64,000 nt of DNA from Flavobacterium quisquiliarum (GCF_019308285.1 NZ_WWEM01000032.1:1-64000), one strand, 5' to 3'; numbered from the stretch's first letter, positions 48,281 through 56,902 are shown. A program made the numbers and translations. The notes: generated from the letters alone by a model not told the origin.

Positions 48281-51200
48281 ATGACTACTACCGCAATTCT
48301 AAAAGATGGAACTCCGGTAAGGATACATCTATTTGAAAAACCAGCTTTTGATGTCGAAGGCTTTTTAGTTGGTTTTACTTTATCCTCATTAAATTCAGAA
48401 GAATATAGATATTATCAACATTCTGAATTTAAAAGAGAGGATAGAAAAAAACCAAACCTATCGGGCTATTACGACAAAACAATGTTTTTAAAATACATTC
48501 AAAACGTTGAACCTGTTCCCACATTGGATAAATTGGTTAAATATAATTTTGAAAGGGTTCGAGCTACTGAAGGTGAAGAGATAACTGTCAGTACAATCGA
48601 TTTTGGGCAACCTTATGATTATTTCTATAACACTAAGAATTACACTTTTAATTTACAAAGTTCTCCTGACAAGAAGAGAGTTGGCAATTACTTAAAACCA
48701 ATTATAGAAAACTTTGAGGTAATTGATGAAAAAGTTAATTTAGACGGTATTGCTGGAGTCACTGTTTTGAATAATCAAGCCGGGTCACCTGGAGGAAATT
48801 TCTATAAAAAAAATCTTGGTGATTTAAATATAAATAATAGAGAAGTAAGCGACGCAATTAAAAGCAACTTTAAGAAAGTAATGTCCTTAATTATTTTCAG
48901 AATTAGAGAAATTGATAGAGATATTATTCCAATACTTGCATCACACACTCATTTTTTTGAAAAGGAAGAAAAAGTGGCTGATGGAATTATAGATTACAAT
49001 GATAATAATTCAGCTCAAGGATTTACTGATCTCGAAAAATTGCTATTTGATTTAAAAAGAGGCTGGGGTTATTACTATAATCCTAATACAGACATCCCTC
49101 TCCCTTTAAGAAATGATTTTGATGCTCAATTTTCTATCCAGTCTTCTTTTGCCGATTATGAAACATATTATTCTCACCTAACTAGCTTTTACACTAAATG
49201 TAATGCCACAAAGAATCTTGAATATTACCCTTCTGATAAAAAATTTCAATATTTACTAGAAATTTTACCTCCTTCTGCATTAAGCATTTTACCATTCAGT
49301 TATATTATTAATGCAATTAAAGGTTTATTAACAAAAAAACTAAAGCAAGACGAACAGCGTTTTTTAGTTAGACTCGTACTTTCAATAACTCCCTCACGCG
49401 CAAATGAGTTTTTAGATTTTTTATTAGAAAAAGAAAATGGTACTGAGACTAATTTTCAAGTTATCTACGATACGCTAACAGATGCAAGGCTAGAAAGATA
49501 CCCTTTTGTAAACTGGTTTGTTGATGAACAGCCTAATAGAAAATATTTTGCTTTTGCTATATACAAATTATGGAAAGTTTCTAAATATAATTTAGATTAT
49601 ATACGTCCTGGAATTGTTGTTCCTGATCTTTGGCCAAATTTCAAAGGAATTGACCCTGAAAACTATTTTTATATTAATCATAAGGAATTTAACGAAAAGA
49701 ACTGGTTAACATTTATTCCATCTACAACAGATAATGTAGTAACCACAGAACAATATTTTGAATCTAGATTGATTGATAAAAAAGTAGAAATAACTAAAAT
49801 CACAAAGTTAGATCACAATTTTGAACATGGCGGATTCCATCATGAAGATAAAAGTATATTTGGGTTATTTCATCTTTATCAACAAGTTACTTTTTCGGGA
49901 TATAAAGCTAATCTTGACCTATCAATTCCAACAACAGCGACTTTACCCGCTTTTCTTTTTCATTTTATTAAGGAATACGATGATCTGGCAGATTTTGATG
50001 CTGGAGTTGCACTAGCCATTAATATAACTGCTGATGTTTTGCTAATTTACTTTACAGGTGGCGCAAATGTATTAAGAGATCTACAGTACCTAAAATATAC
50101 TACTAAAATTGGAAGAGCTTTACAAGGAAGCTTAAATGGTGTTGAAGCTGTTGAAGTTTGGAGAGGACTAGAAGTTGGAAGTGAAATTTTTACTGTCACT
50201 ACTGGTGAATTAGCACATATTAACCAATATTTAATAACAACCGAAAATGATGAACAAAAAAGAAAAATTCTAGAAAAAAACCAGAAGGTTCTACTCAATC
50301 TTATGCTATTGGGAGTAACATCATCTATCACAGCAAGATCAAATGCTGTTAAGGAAGCTGAAGAAGCATTACGCTTAATCGATAATTTACCAGTTAATAC
50401 TCCTCATGGAATTCCTCCGCCAATGATTAATGTTTTAACAACCTTAAAAGGACAAAAAGCTGTAACACTATCTTTATTTGGAAACAAATTAAACAACCTA
50501 GAACTTGGTGGAGTCGCAAATACAATTGTGGCAAAATATAATATGCTTTTTACTGATGCTCAAAGACTAAAATTCTGGAATGATTTTCAACACATTGATG
50601 ATCCTGTATTCTGGGAATTACTAAATAGTGGTAGAGGAGCTGACGGTTTACTTAATGGCAGTTATATTAACAATTGGATTGATTTAAGCGAAAGAGGTTT
50701 ACAAGAAGCTAAATTTACTGATTATATTTGTGTTCAAAGACGAACTGATGGTCTAATTCGTTTTACTGACCAAAACAATTTAAAGCCTATTGTACAATCT
50801 TTAAATTTTGAGAAAAAAGTTTTTTTTGTAGATAAATATGGATCCATAGAAAACTTTAATGATTTTAAATTTAATAAATGTATTCAACAACCAAAAAAAT
50901 TAGAATTATTAACTGAATCAGGAAATTTTTTAAAAAGAGGACAATTAGATGAGCTGTTGGAAGAAGATATATTAAAAATTATTGAAAGCAATTTGAGTAA
51001 TGCTCATATTGATTTATTAAGAATAAAAAATAAAAATAATCTAGGACAAATCGTTTTTAACTTTGAAAAAGATATTGCAAATATCAATTTAGATTTAAAT
51101 AGGCTACGAGCGTTAAGAGATGGAACAGCCTTTTCTTTTATGCAAGATCTTAATTTAACTACAAAGCAGATTAAAGATTTTCAATCTGCAAATAAGTTAT

Positions 51201-51619
51201 TTGTCGAGACAAAAATTTATAATAATGCTAATTTAATTAATACTTTTAATGACATTTATATCTCTGGTTGGAAAAATTTTGTGGGAAGCATTTTTAACAA
51301 CAATATTCCAAATAGTATTATTGAACCTGGAAACAATGCAAACTTTAATATTTTTAAGCAAAAAGCTATTGATATTATAAATAAGAAGAAAAGATATGAT
51401 GATACTGAGCTAAAATATATATTTAATTTTTTAGAAAAACATTGGGATAAAGGTAATCGTTTTGAAATAACTATGGAAAGTACCTATTATTCATGTCAAA
51501 GTTGTCAAGGTTATATGTTATATTTAAAACAGTTAGCCAAACAGGAAGGAAAAGTTTTAAATATTACCATAAAATCAAGTACTGACGCCAAAGATTATAA
51601 GACATTAGAAAGACTATAA
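48281..51619 (+). CDS. Polymorphic toxin with C-terminal deaminase-like domain
   Basis: The 1112-residue protein lacks a signal peptide. The N-terminal 550 residues are a large delivery region of unknown family, followed by two hydrophobic stretches near residues 569-597 and 669-687. The C-terminal domain from about 1030 shows DDTELKYIFNFL (Asp1041-Thr-Glu1043) and then YYSCQSCQGYM with CxxC at Cys1072 and Cys1075. This pattern, DTE on the first helix and CxxC on the second after a strand, is that of polymorphic-toxin cytidine/adenosine deaminase domains. An Asp replaces the usual His zinc ligand. The next gene encodes a SUKH immunity protein, which fits a toxin-immunity pair. Toxin identity as deaminase is a motif-based inference. 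Confidence 0.75.
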   Translation: MTTTAILKDGTPVRIHLFEKPAFDVEGFLVGFTLSSLNSEEYRYYQHSEFKREDRKKPNLSGYYDKTMFLKYIQNVEPVPTLDKLVKYNFERVRATEGEEITVSTIDFGQPYDYFYNTKNYTFNLQSSPDKKRVGNYLKPIIENFEVIDEKVNLDGIAGVTVLNNQAGSPGGNFYKKNLGDLNINNREVSDAIKSNFKKVMSLIIFRIREIDRDIIPILASHTHFFEKEEKVADGIIDYNDNNSAQGFTDLEKLLFDLKRGWGYYYNPNTDIPLPLRNDFDAQFSIQSSFADYETYYSHLTSFYTKCNATKNLEYYPSDKKFQYLLEILPPSALSILPFSYIINAIKGLLTKKLKQDEQRFLVRLVLSITPSRANEFLDFLLEKENGTETNFQVIYDTLTDARLERYPFVNWFVDEQPNRKYFAFAIYKLWKVSKYNLDYIRPGIVVPDLWPNFKGIDPENYFYINHKEFNEKNWLTFIPSTTDNVVTTEQYFESRLIDKKVEITKITKLDHNFEHGGFHHEDKSIFGLFHLYQQVTFSGYKANLDLSIPTTATLPAFLFHFIKEYDDLADFDAGVALAINITADVLLIYFTGGANVLRDLQYLKYTTKIGRALQGSLNGVEAVEVWRGLEVGSEIFTVTTGELAHINQYLITTENDEQKRKILEKNQKVLLNLMLLGVTSSITARSNAVKEAEEALRLIDNLPVNTPHGIPPPMINVLTTLKGQKAVTLSLFGNKLNNLELGGVANTIVAKYNMLFTDAQRLKFWNDFQHIDDPVFWELLNSGRGADGLLNGSYINNWIDLSERGLQEAKFTDYICVQRRTDGLIRFTDQNNLKPIVQSLNFEKKVFFVDKYGSIENFNDFKFNKCIQQPKKLELLTESGNFLKRGQLDELLEEDILKIIESNLSNAHIDLLRIKNKNNLGQIVFNFEKDIANINLDLNRLRALRDGTAFSFMQDLNLTTKQIKDFQSANKLFVETKIYNNANLINTFNDIYISGWKNFVGSIFNNNIPNSIIEPGNNANFNIFKQKAIDIINKKKRYDDTELKYIFNFLEKHWDKGNRFEITMESTYYSCQSCQGYMLYLKQLAKQEGKVLNITIKSSTDAKDYKTLERL

Positions 51620-51633
51620 AATAATTAAACATT

Positions 51634-52113
51634 ATGACTATAAAATATTTACAACAATTAAAAAACAATCCAATCGCATATTCTAAAAATAATAAAGAAC
51701 TTCAATTTAAAATAGAAGGAATTCCTGAATCAGAAATTCAACAATTAGAATTAGTATGGAACAATGGTGATGTTTTCCCTAAGGTTTTAAAAGAACTATT
51801 GTTTTTAGCAGGTAATTTTTGTTATGTCTGTGATTATGGGCCTAATAATAATCAACAAGAAATGCAGGAATGGGTAAGAGAGCATATGAAAGATAATAAT
51901 CGTTCAATAAATCGTCCTTTTTTTGCCTTTGATGTATATGGAGGCGATACTTTTTTGTTTATCTATTTAGATGAAGGAGATAATCCTACTGTTTTTGAAG
52001 CTAAACCATATTCTGATGACAATAATTGGATTGATACATTGGCACCACAAACGATACAAAGTATTATAAATATAGGGATTAACAGAGTTAAAATAGGGCA
52101 AAATCCATATTAA
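51634..52113 (+). CDS. SUKH (SMI1/KNR4) family immunity protein
   Basis: The 159-residue soluble protein matches the SUKH pattern. An N-terminal helix (ESEIQQLELVWNNGDVFPKV) is followed by LKELLFLAGNFCYV, then RPFFAFDVYGGDTFLFIYLD and EGDNPTVFEA. SUKH proteins are the most frequent immunity proteins of polymorphic toxins and bind the cognate toxin domain. It lies 14 nt after the deaminase-like toxin and so should neutralise it. A paralogue is encoded at 53326-53799, deeper in the cassette array. Confidence 0.85.
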   Translation: MTIKYLQQLKNNPIAYSKNNKELQFKIEGIPESEIQQLELVWNNGDVFPKVLKELLFLAGNFCYVCDYGPNNNQQEMQEWVREHMKDNNRSINRPFFAFDVYGGDTFLFIYLDEGDNPTVFEAKPYSDDNNWIDTLAPQTIQSIINIGINRVKIGQNPY

Positions 52114-52524
52114 AATAATTTACCTGATCGCACAGATATACCCGATCTATTAACTTCTGACGATGTTATAGAATTTTTGAAAACAGGTCCAACCAAAAAT
52201 GATATTGGAGTTCGAATTGAGACACAAAGATTGAATTGGAGTACTTCAATGAGAATGTATCAAGAAAACATTTCATTTAAAGGAATGTCTATTCAAGAAC
52301 TTTCAGATTTTCATAGTCTTTTTAAAGATTATTTTAGAAGTGATAAAGAGAAACTTAATAGTTATCTTAAAAGTAATAGAGCGAGAATTAAAATTAACTG
52401 TTATAACAATTCCGAATTAATTGAGCCAACAATTGTAGAGTTTTATATTTCAGGAACCCCAGAATCATTTGTAGAATTATTCAAAGATGTCCCTGATGAG
52501 ATCAGTGAAATGTTTATTCAAACT
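52114..52524 (+). pseudogene. Orphan cassette fragment cut by a REP repeat
   Basis: Directly after the SUKH stop, in the same frame, a protein-like sequence runs for about 137 codons (SFVELFKDVPDEISEMFIQT near its end). It then passes into REP-repeat DNA at 52526, where the reading frame becomes repeat-derived. A TTG start at 52177 would be the only translation start. It is best read as a piece of a toxin or immunity gene truncated by the REP element. The first 30 nt resemble the second repeat family (GATCGCACAGAT). Confidence 0.55.
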
Positions 52525-52525
52525 T

Positions 52526-52560
52526 CCCCCGCTAGCGCGAGCGTCTCGCTCGTGAACGCA
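52526..52560. repeat. REP-like palindrome, solo copy
   Basis: The sequence contains CGAGCG-TCT-CGCTCG, a 6-bp stem with 3-nt loop, set in the longer consensus CCCCGCTAGCG...GTGAACGC. It matches the left boundary of the RAYT elements, but no transposase gene follows directly. It lies 66 bp before a second copy that does precede a RAYT gene. Confidence 0.85.
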
Positions 52561-52576
52561 AAGTTGTCTTATCCTA

Positions 52577-52607
52577 AAAATAGATTTACAAAAAACATAA
52601 AAACAAC
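52577..52607. repeat. 31-bp direct repeat, copy 1
   Basis: An exact 31-nt sequence found again at 58410-58440, 5.8 kb away. This copy lies between two REP palindromes at the start of the cassette array; the other lies at the end of the array just before the terminator. The pair brackets the array and suggests duplication or recombination. Confidence 0.9.
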
Positions 52608-52665
52608 CCGATCGCACAGATCTATCCCCCCCGCTGGCGCGAGCGTCCCGCTCGTGAACGTAAAG
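52607..52665. repeat. Left boundary of RAYT element 1 (two repeat types)
   Basis: A short GATCGCACAGAT motif (second repeat family) is followed by the REP palindrome CGAGCG-TCC-CGCTCG with the flanks GCTGGCG and GTGAACG. The RAYT start codon is 30 nt further on. The conserved stretch between REP and ATG contains TATTTCTTA(C/T)ATTAGCTC in all copies. Confidence 0.85.
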
Positions 52666-52694
52666 TATTTCTTATATTAGCTCAAAAATAATAA

Positions 52695-53243
52695 ATGAGC
52701 AGGAAATACAAATTTGGAGATAAAACTGGAGCATACTTTATAAGTTTTGCTACGGTTTACTGGATAGATGTTTTTACTAGAGAAGAGTATTTTGGGAGGA
52801 TTGTAGAATCATTAGATTACTGCAGAAAAAATAAAGGAATGGAGATTTATGGATATTGCATAATGCCAAGTCACGTCCATTTAATTTTCAGATCTGAAAA
52901 TGGAGACCCTTCTGGTCTAATAAGAGATTTCAAAGGTTTTACCTCGAGAAAAATGCTCAAAGCAATTGAAGAAAATCCGCAAGAAAGCAGAAAAGAATGG
53001 ATGCTCTGGATGTTTGAAAGAGCCGGAAAGAAAAACAGCAATGTAAAATTCAGGCAATTTTGGCAGCAAAACAACAAACCCATCGAAATCTGGTCTTTTA
53101 AAGTTTTTGAGCAAAAATTAAATTATATTCATAACAACCCGATCGAGAGTGGTTTTGTTACCAATCCTGTGGATTGGAAATACAGCTCTGCTAGAAATTA
53201 TGGTGATAACGATCAGACTGTCCTAGAAATTGATATTAATTGA
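52695..53243 (+). CDS. REP-associated tyrosine transposase (RAYT), copy 1
   Basis: The 182-residue protein is a single-domain Y1/HUH transposase of the IS200-related RAYT group. The metal-binding HUH motif is IMPSHVHLIF with His60 and His62. The catalytic Tyr144 is in KLNYIHNNPIESGFV. RAYTs cut and move single-stranded REP palindromes. The gene is flanked by inverted REP-like palindromes (52628-52663 and 53245-53285), a complete element. Three further copies lie downstream, over 90 percent identical by eye, showing recent spread. A RAYT protein acting in trans on all REP copies is expected. Confidence 0.93.
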   Translation: MSRKYKFGDKTGAYFISFATVYWIDVFTREEYFGRIVESLDYCRKNKGMEIYGYCIMPSHVHLIFRSENGDPSGLIRDFKGFTSRKMLKAIEENPQESRKEWMLWMFERAGKKNSNVKFRQFWQQNNKPIEIWSFKVFEQKLNYIHNNPIESGFVTNPVDWKYSSARNYGDNDQTVLEIDIN

Positions 53244-53244
53244 T

Positions 53245-53285
53245 ATGCTGTACGTGCACGAGCGAGACGCTCGCGCCAGCAGGGG
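53245..53285. repeat. Right REP boundary of RAYT element 1
   Basis: The 41-bp right end contains ACGAGCG-AGA-CGCTCGC and ends in CCAGCAGGGG. It is the inverted counterpart of the left REP. It starts 2 nt after the RAYT stop. The following 40 nt encode a toxin-like tail (IDTGIVRTLKQQL and stop) whose TGA overlaps the next immunity start in ATGA. Confidence 0.9.
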
Positions 53286-53329
53286 CAATTGACACTGGAA
53301 TAGTAAGAACTTTAAAACAACAACTATGA
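53286..53329 (+). pseudogene. Decapitated toxin tail before immunity gene 2
   Basis: Immediately right of the REP end a frame encodes a 14-residue tail (AIDTGIVRTLKQQL) and stops with TGA that overlaps the ATG of the SUKH gene (ATGA). A toxin gene whose main part was removed by the RAYT insertion would leave exactly such a remnant. The sequence is short, so the call rests on position and overlap. Confidence 0.45.
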
Positions 53330-53799
53330 ATATAGACATTTTGACCTATTTAAGAGATAATCCTATTAAATACGGTAAATCGATGAATTTTGAGATAAAA
53401 GGTATTTCTCTTAATGAAATACAACAATTAGAACAATTATATAATAATGGAGTACAATTCCCAAAGGCTTTAAGAGAGCTTCTTTACTTAGGAGGTGATT
53501 TTTGCTATGTTTTAGCAAAAGGCATTTATGATACTCAGCAAGAAATGCAAGAAATTTCCAGAGAAAAATTACTTGAATTCAATAAAAATATAGTAAGACC
53601 TTTTTTTGTCATTGACGTTTATAACTCATCTGAACAATTTTTATTTGTGTATTTAGATGAAGGTGATAATCCATATGTTTATCAAGCTTATTTACCAACA
53701 TTAGATTACCTTCCTCCTATTACAAATTTAGACAGGAAATTATCTGAATATATTAATCTCCTTATTGACAAAGTAAAAAAAGGCCATAATCCTTTCTAA
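53326..53799 (+). CDS. SUKH family immunity protein, paralogue 2
   Basis: The 157-residue protein is clearly related to the immunity protein at 51634-52113: LNEIQQLEQLYNNGVQFPKA, LRELLYLGGDFCYV and VYLDEGDNPYVYQA align with it across the full length. It lacks its own complete toxin gene; only a 14-residue toxin tail precedes it. Such orphan immunity genes are typical of cassette arrays and protect against sibling toxins. The left REP of RAYT element 2 starts 5 nt after its stop. Confidence 0.85.
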   Translation: MNIDILTYLRDNPIKYGKSMNFEIKGISLNEIQQLEQLYNNGVQFPKALRELLYLGGDFCYVLAKGIYDTQQEMQEISREKLLEFNKNIVRPFFVIDVYNSSEQFLFVYLDEGDNPYVYQAYLPTLDYLPPITNLDRKLSEYINLLIDKVKKGHNPF

Positions 53800-53804
53800 G
53801 AATT

Positions 53805-53843
53805 TCCCCTAGCTGGCCCGAGCGTCTCGCTCGCGAACGCAAA
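53805..53843. repeat. Left REP boundary of RAYT element 2
   Basis: The palindrome CGAGCG-TCT-CGCTCG in the CCCCTAGCTGGC context follows the immunity stop by 5 nt. The next conserved block and the RAYT ATG at 53874 follow. Some bases differ from the other left ends (GGCCCGAG instead of GGCGCGAG). Confidence 0.85.
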
Positions 53844-53873
53844 GTATTTCTTACATTAGCTCAGAAATAATAA

Positions 53874-54422
53874 ATGAGCAGAAAATACAAATTTGGAGAT
53901 ACAACTGGAGCTTACTTTATAAGTTTTGCTACAGTTTACTGGATAGATGTTTTTACAAGAGAAGAGTATTTTGGGAGTATAGTAGAATCATTAGACTACT
54001 GCAGAAAGAACAAGGGAATGGAGATTTATGGCTATTGTATTATGCCTAGTCATATTCATTTAATTTTCAGATCTGAAAATGGAGATCCTTCCGGTCTAAT
54101 ACGAGATTTCAAAGGTTTTACTTCTAGAAAAATGCTCAAAGCAATTGAAGAAAATCCGCAAGAAAGCAGAAAAGAATGGATGCTTTGGATGTTTGAAAGA
54201 GCTGGAAAGAAAAACAGCAATGTAAAATTCAGGCAGTTTTGGCAGCAAAACAACAAACCCATCGAAATCTGGTCTTATAAAGTTTTTGAGCAAAAATTAA
54301 ATTATATTCATAACAACCCGCTCGAGAGTGGTTTTGTTACCAATCCTGTGGATTGGAAATACAGCTCGGCTAGAAATTATGGCGATAACGATCAGACTGT
54401 TTTAGAAATTGACATTAATTAA
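53874..54422 (+). CDS. REP-associated tyrosine transposase (RAYT), copy 2
   Basis: The 182-residue copy has the same HUH (SHIHLIF) and tyrosine (KLNYIHNNPLESGFV) motifs as copy 1. Differences include T for K at position 10, S for R near 35, I for V in the HUH motif, Y for F near 135 and L for I near 150. It is intact and framed by REP ends (53805-53843, 54424-54464), so it is probably functional. Confidence 0.93.
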   Translation: MSRKYKFGDTTGAYFISFATVYWIDVFTREEYFGSIVESLDYCRKNKGMEIYGYCIMPSHIHLIFRSENGDPSGLIRDFKGFTSRKMLKAIEENPQESRKEWMLWMFERAGKKNSNVKFRQFWQQNNKPIEIWSYKVFEQKLNYIHNNPLESGFVTNPVDWKYSSARNYGDNDQTVLEIDIN

Positions 54423-54423
54423 T

Positions 54424-54464
54424 ATGCTGTACGTGCACGAGCGGGACGCTCGCGCCAGCAGGGG
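54424..54464. repeat. Right REP boundary of RAYT element 2
   Basis: The 41-bp right end has CGAGCG-GGA-CGCTCG and CCAGCAGGGG. The last G of the repeat is also the first base of the open frame of the next fragment, so the element is inserted directly at the broken edge of that coding piece. Confidence 0.9.
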
Positions 54465-54781
54465 AGTCAAAGTCAACTTCAGGCCATCCATATACTAAAG
54501 GACAAGAACTTTTAAGTTATTATTATTTATTATCATCTATATATGGCTTCAATGGTATAAAAAATGCCGTTTCCGATGCAAAAACCATAAAAGCTAAACT
54601 AAAAGTCCTATCACAATTTGAAACCATCCTTTCTGCAAAAGGTGTCAGAGACGATTTTAGATATTTTATGTCAGTTAATTATCCAGAAGAAAATATTGAT
54701 ATATTTAATAGCTTTAGTAAGGATATAGATGAAATCGAAAAAGAATTTAACCGATACAAATATTTACAAAATCAAAACTAA
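54464..54781 (+). pseudogene. Headless cassette fragment (toxin or immunity domain)
   Basis: The frame is open from the REP edge for 105 codons and looks protein-like (SGHPYTKGQELLSYYYLLSS, then SFSKDIDEIEKEFNRYKYLQ), with stop at 54779-54781. It has no plausible start codon near its beginning, so it is the C-terminal part of a larger gene whose front was lost. Composition is helical and charged. The family is not recognised. No immunity gene follows in this segment. Confidence 0.55.
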
Positions 54782-54850
54782 AATTTTTAGCTTAGTTACA
54801 AACATCAACATCATTCAAAACACTAAAGCTTTAAGAATCAAATAAATTTG

Positions 54851-55663
54851 CTATTGACATATAAATTCATTTATAACTTCAGAATAGGTACCATAGAGTT
54901 CACCACCTCTATCTTTAAAGGCTTTTATGCTTGGATGGTTGCATTTTGTAAAACTATCTATATAAAGTCTCGATAGTTTGTACGGATTGACTATAACAAC
55001 TGTATTACGTGGATTGTCTTTGCAATTAAGTTCAATTAAAGCCTTATTTTTAGTGACATCTAAAACAGTAAGTTGGTTATATGGACAATAAATTTTTCTC
55101 AGAATTTCATTTTCTCCAAACTTTAAGGTAGTGATTAAATTACAACAGCAAATAAGCTCAACCAAATTAGAATTTTTACTAACATCGAGAGTTTTAATTT
55201 GGTTATTGCTACAATCAAGTTTTATCAAATTTGTATTCTTACTGACATCAAGATTTGTAAGTTGATTATAGCTACAATAAAGATTCGTCAAAGCTTTATT
55301 TTTACTTATATCCAAAACAGCAATATGGTTATCCAAACAGTCAAGTTTTGTCAAAGAAACAAAATGTTCTATCCCAGATAAAGAAGTAATGTTTTTTTTT
55401 CTAATACTCATTATTTCATTATAAGAAGTAACAGAAGGATGATTAGAAATAAATTTACCATCAGGAGTAAAAGCCAGTGGCACTATCGTTTTTAAATAAG
55501 CTTTAAAATTTACATCTGGGATTTCAGCGTACACTGGAGGTGGGGCATTTTTTTTCAAACAACTATAACTTATATTACTGATTACAATCAATACCGAAAA
55601 GATTATTATCCTCGTTAAAACTTTATTAGCCTTCTTTTGAGCCGTAAATATGTTTTTTACCAT
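54851..55663 (-). CDS. Leucine-rich repeat protein with membrane anchor
   Basis: The 270-residue protein has an N-terminal hydrophobic segment (about residues 18-32, RIIIFSVLIVISNISYSC) that could be a lipobox-type signal or an anchor. Five or so leucine-rich repeats follow over about residues 90-220, each of the form LDVSKNxxLxxLxCxxNQLT, common in Bacteroidota surface proteins. It is the only minus-strand gene in the array and faces against the cassette genes. It might be a surface receptor or part of an inserted segment. Extra Cys residues in the repeats (LICCCNLI) are unusual. Confidence 0.75.
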   Translation of the reverse strand: MVKNIFTAQKKANKVLTRIIIFSVLIVISNISYSCLKKNAPPPVYAEIPDVNFKAYLKTIVPLAFTPDGKFISNHPSVTSYNEIMSIRKKNITSLSGIEHFVSLTKLDCLDNHIAVLDISKNKALTNLYCSYNQLTNLDVSKNTNLIKLDCSNNQIKTLDVSKNSNLVELICCCNLITTLKFGENEILRKIYCPYNQLTVLDVTKNKALIELNCKDNPRNTVVIVNPYKLSRLYIDSFTKCNHPSIKAFKDRGGELYGTYSEVINEFICQ

Positions 55664-55777
55664 TATTATTAATTGATTTTATCAGACTTAAATATCGTTT
55701 ATATTATATGCAAGTTTATAAATTAAATCATTTTAGAACAACCTATTTGTAAGTTTTTTCAAAATAAAAATGCATCA

Positions 55778-55850
55778 GCCCCGATCGCGCAGATTTATCT
55801 CTGCAACGATAGCCCCCCGCTAGCGCGAGCGTCTCGCTCGTGAACGCAAA
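55778..55850. repeat. Left boundary of RAYT element 3 (two repeat types)
   Basis: The second repeat family (GATCGCGCAGATTTATC...GCAACGATAGC) is directly joined to the REP palindrome CGAGCG-TCT-CGCTCG. The RAYT ATG follows at 55881. The combination shows how the two repeats travel together in this locus. Confidence 0.85.
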
Positions 55851-55880
55851 GTATTTCTTACATTAGCTCAAAAATAATAA

Positions 55881-56429
55881 ATGAGCAGAAAATACAAATT
55901 TGGAGATACAACTGGAGCTTACTTTATAAGTTTTGCTACAGTTTACTGGATAGATGTTTTTACAAGAGAAGAGTATTTTGGAAATATTGTAGAATCATTA
56001 GACTACTGCAGAAAGAACAAGGGAATGGAGATTTATGGCTATTGTATCATGCCTAGTCATATTCATTTAATTTTCAGATCTGAAAATGGAGATCCTTCTG
56101 GTCTAATACGAGATTTCAAAGGTTTTACTTCTAGAAAAATGCTCAAAGTAATTGAAGAAAATCCGCAAGAAAGCAGAAAAGAATGGATGCTGTGGATGTT
56201 TGAAAGAGCTGGAAAGAAAAACAGCAATGTAAAATTAAGGCAGTTTTGGCAGCAAAACAACAAACCCATTGAAATCTGGTCTTTTAAAGTTTTTGAGCAA
56301 AAATTAAATTATATTCATAATAACCCGCTCGAGAGTGGTTTTGTTACCAATCCTGTGGATTGGAAATACAGCTCGGCTAGAAATTATGGCGATAACGATC
56401 AGACTGTTTTAGAAATTGACATTAATTAA
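55881..56429 (+). CDS. REP-associated tyrosine transposase (RAYT), copy 3
   Basis: The 182-residue copy is nearly identical to copy 2, with the same HUH and tyrosine motifs. Small differences include N for S near residue 35, V for A near residue 90 and L for F near 119. It is complete and bounded by REP repeats (55778-55850, 56431-56471). Its stop and the following open frame of the toxin piece happen to be in the same frame. Confidence 0.93.
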   Translation: MSRKYKFGDTTGAYFISFATVYWIDVFTREEYFGNIVESLDYCRKNKGMEIYGYCIMPSHIHLIFRSENGDPSGLIRDFKGFTSRKMLKVIEENPQESRKEWMLWMFERAGKKNSNVKLRQFWQQNNKPIEIWSFKVFEQKLNYIHNNPLESGFVTNPVDWKYSSARNYGDNDQTVLEIDIN

Positions 56430-56430
56430 T

Positions 56431-56471
56431 ATGCTGTACGTGCACGAGCGGGACGCTCGCGCCAGCAGGGG
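56431..56471. repeat. Right REP boundary of RAYT element 3
   Basis: The 41-bp right end has CGAGCG-GGA-CGCTCG and CCAGCAGGGG, matching the right ends of elements 1 and 2. It abuts the headless toxin frame that begins at 56472. Confidence 0.9.
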
Positions 56472-56902
56472 AAAAAAATCGGAGGTACGATTCAAGAAAT
56501 TGATGGATTATTATTTAATAGCAGTACAACTAAAATCGAAAAACTAATTAGTATGAAATTAGATGCTGGAGCTCATAATGCCAAAATGGACTTTAAAAAG
56601 ATGCAAAATGTAATGAGAAACCTTCCAGATAATGGTAGTGAATTAAAAAATTACATTATTAGTACTCCACTTTTAAAAGCTGTTAAAACGAAAGTAGATG
56701 AAATTTACGAAGCAAAAATATTTTTTAAAGATTTAAGAACAGGAAAAGAATATAATGAACTTCCATCCACATTTAGACAAAAAATAAAATTATCATATGA
56801 TCAAATTAATGATTTTCAAAAAATTGATCCAGAAGTATTAAACACAAGTAAAGATGAACTAATAGAAAGTTCATATCAATCAGTTAAAAACAAACTAAAA
56901 TA
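56472..56902 (+). pseudogene. Headless toxin C-terminal module
   Basis: The frame is open from the REP edge and continues for about 143 codons to the stop at 56900-56902. The first ATG (56553) would give 116 residues. The sequence is soluble and helical (KIGGTIQEIDGLLFNSSTTK, then IDPEVLNTSKDELIESSYQS). Its stop overlaps the immunity start (TAATG). The layout, no front, a cassette-like length and tight coupling to an immunity gene, marks it as a decapitated polymorphic toxin end. A toxic activity cannot be named from sequence. Confidence 0.6.

Noticed and set aside
52871-53114. Antisense frames inside RAYT copies (also at 54056-54293 and 56063-56269)
   Set aside because: They are mirror frames of the transposase genes and recur only because the genes themselves are repeated.
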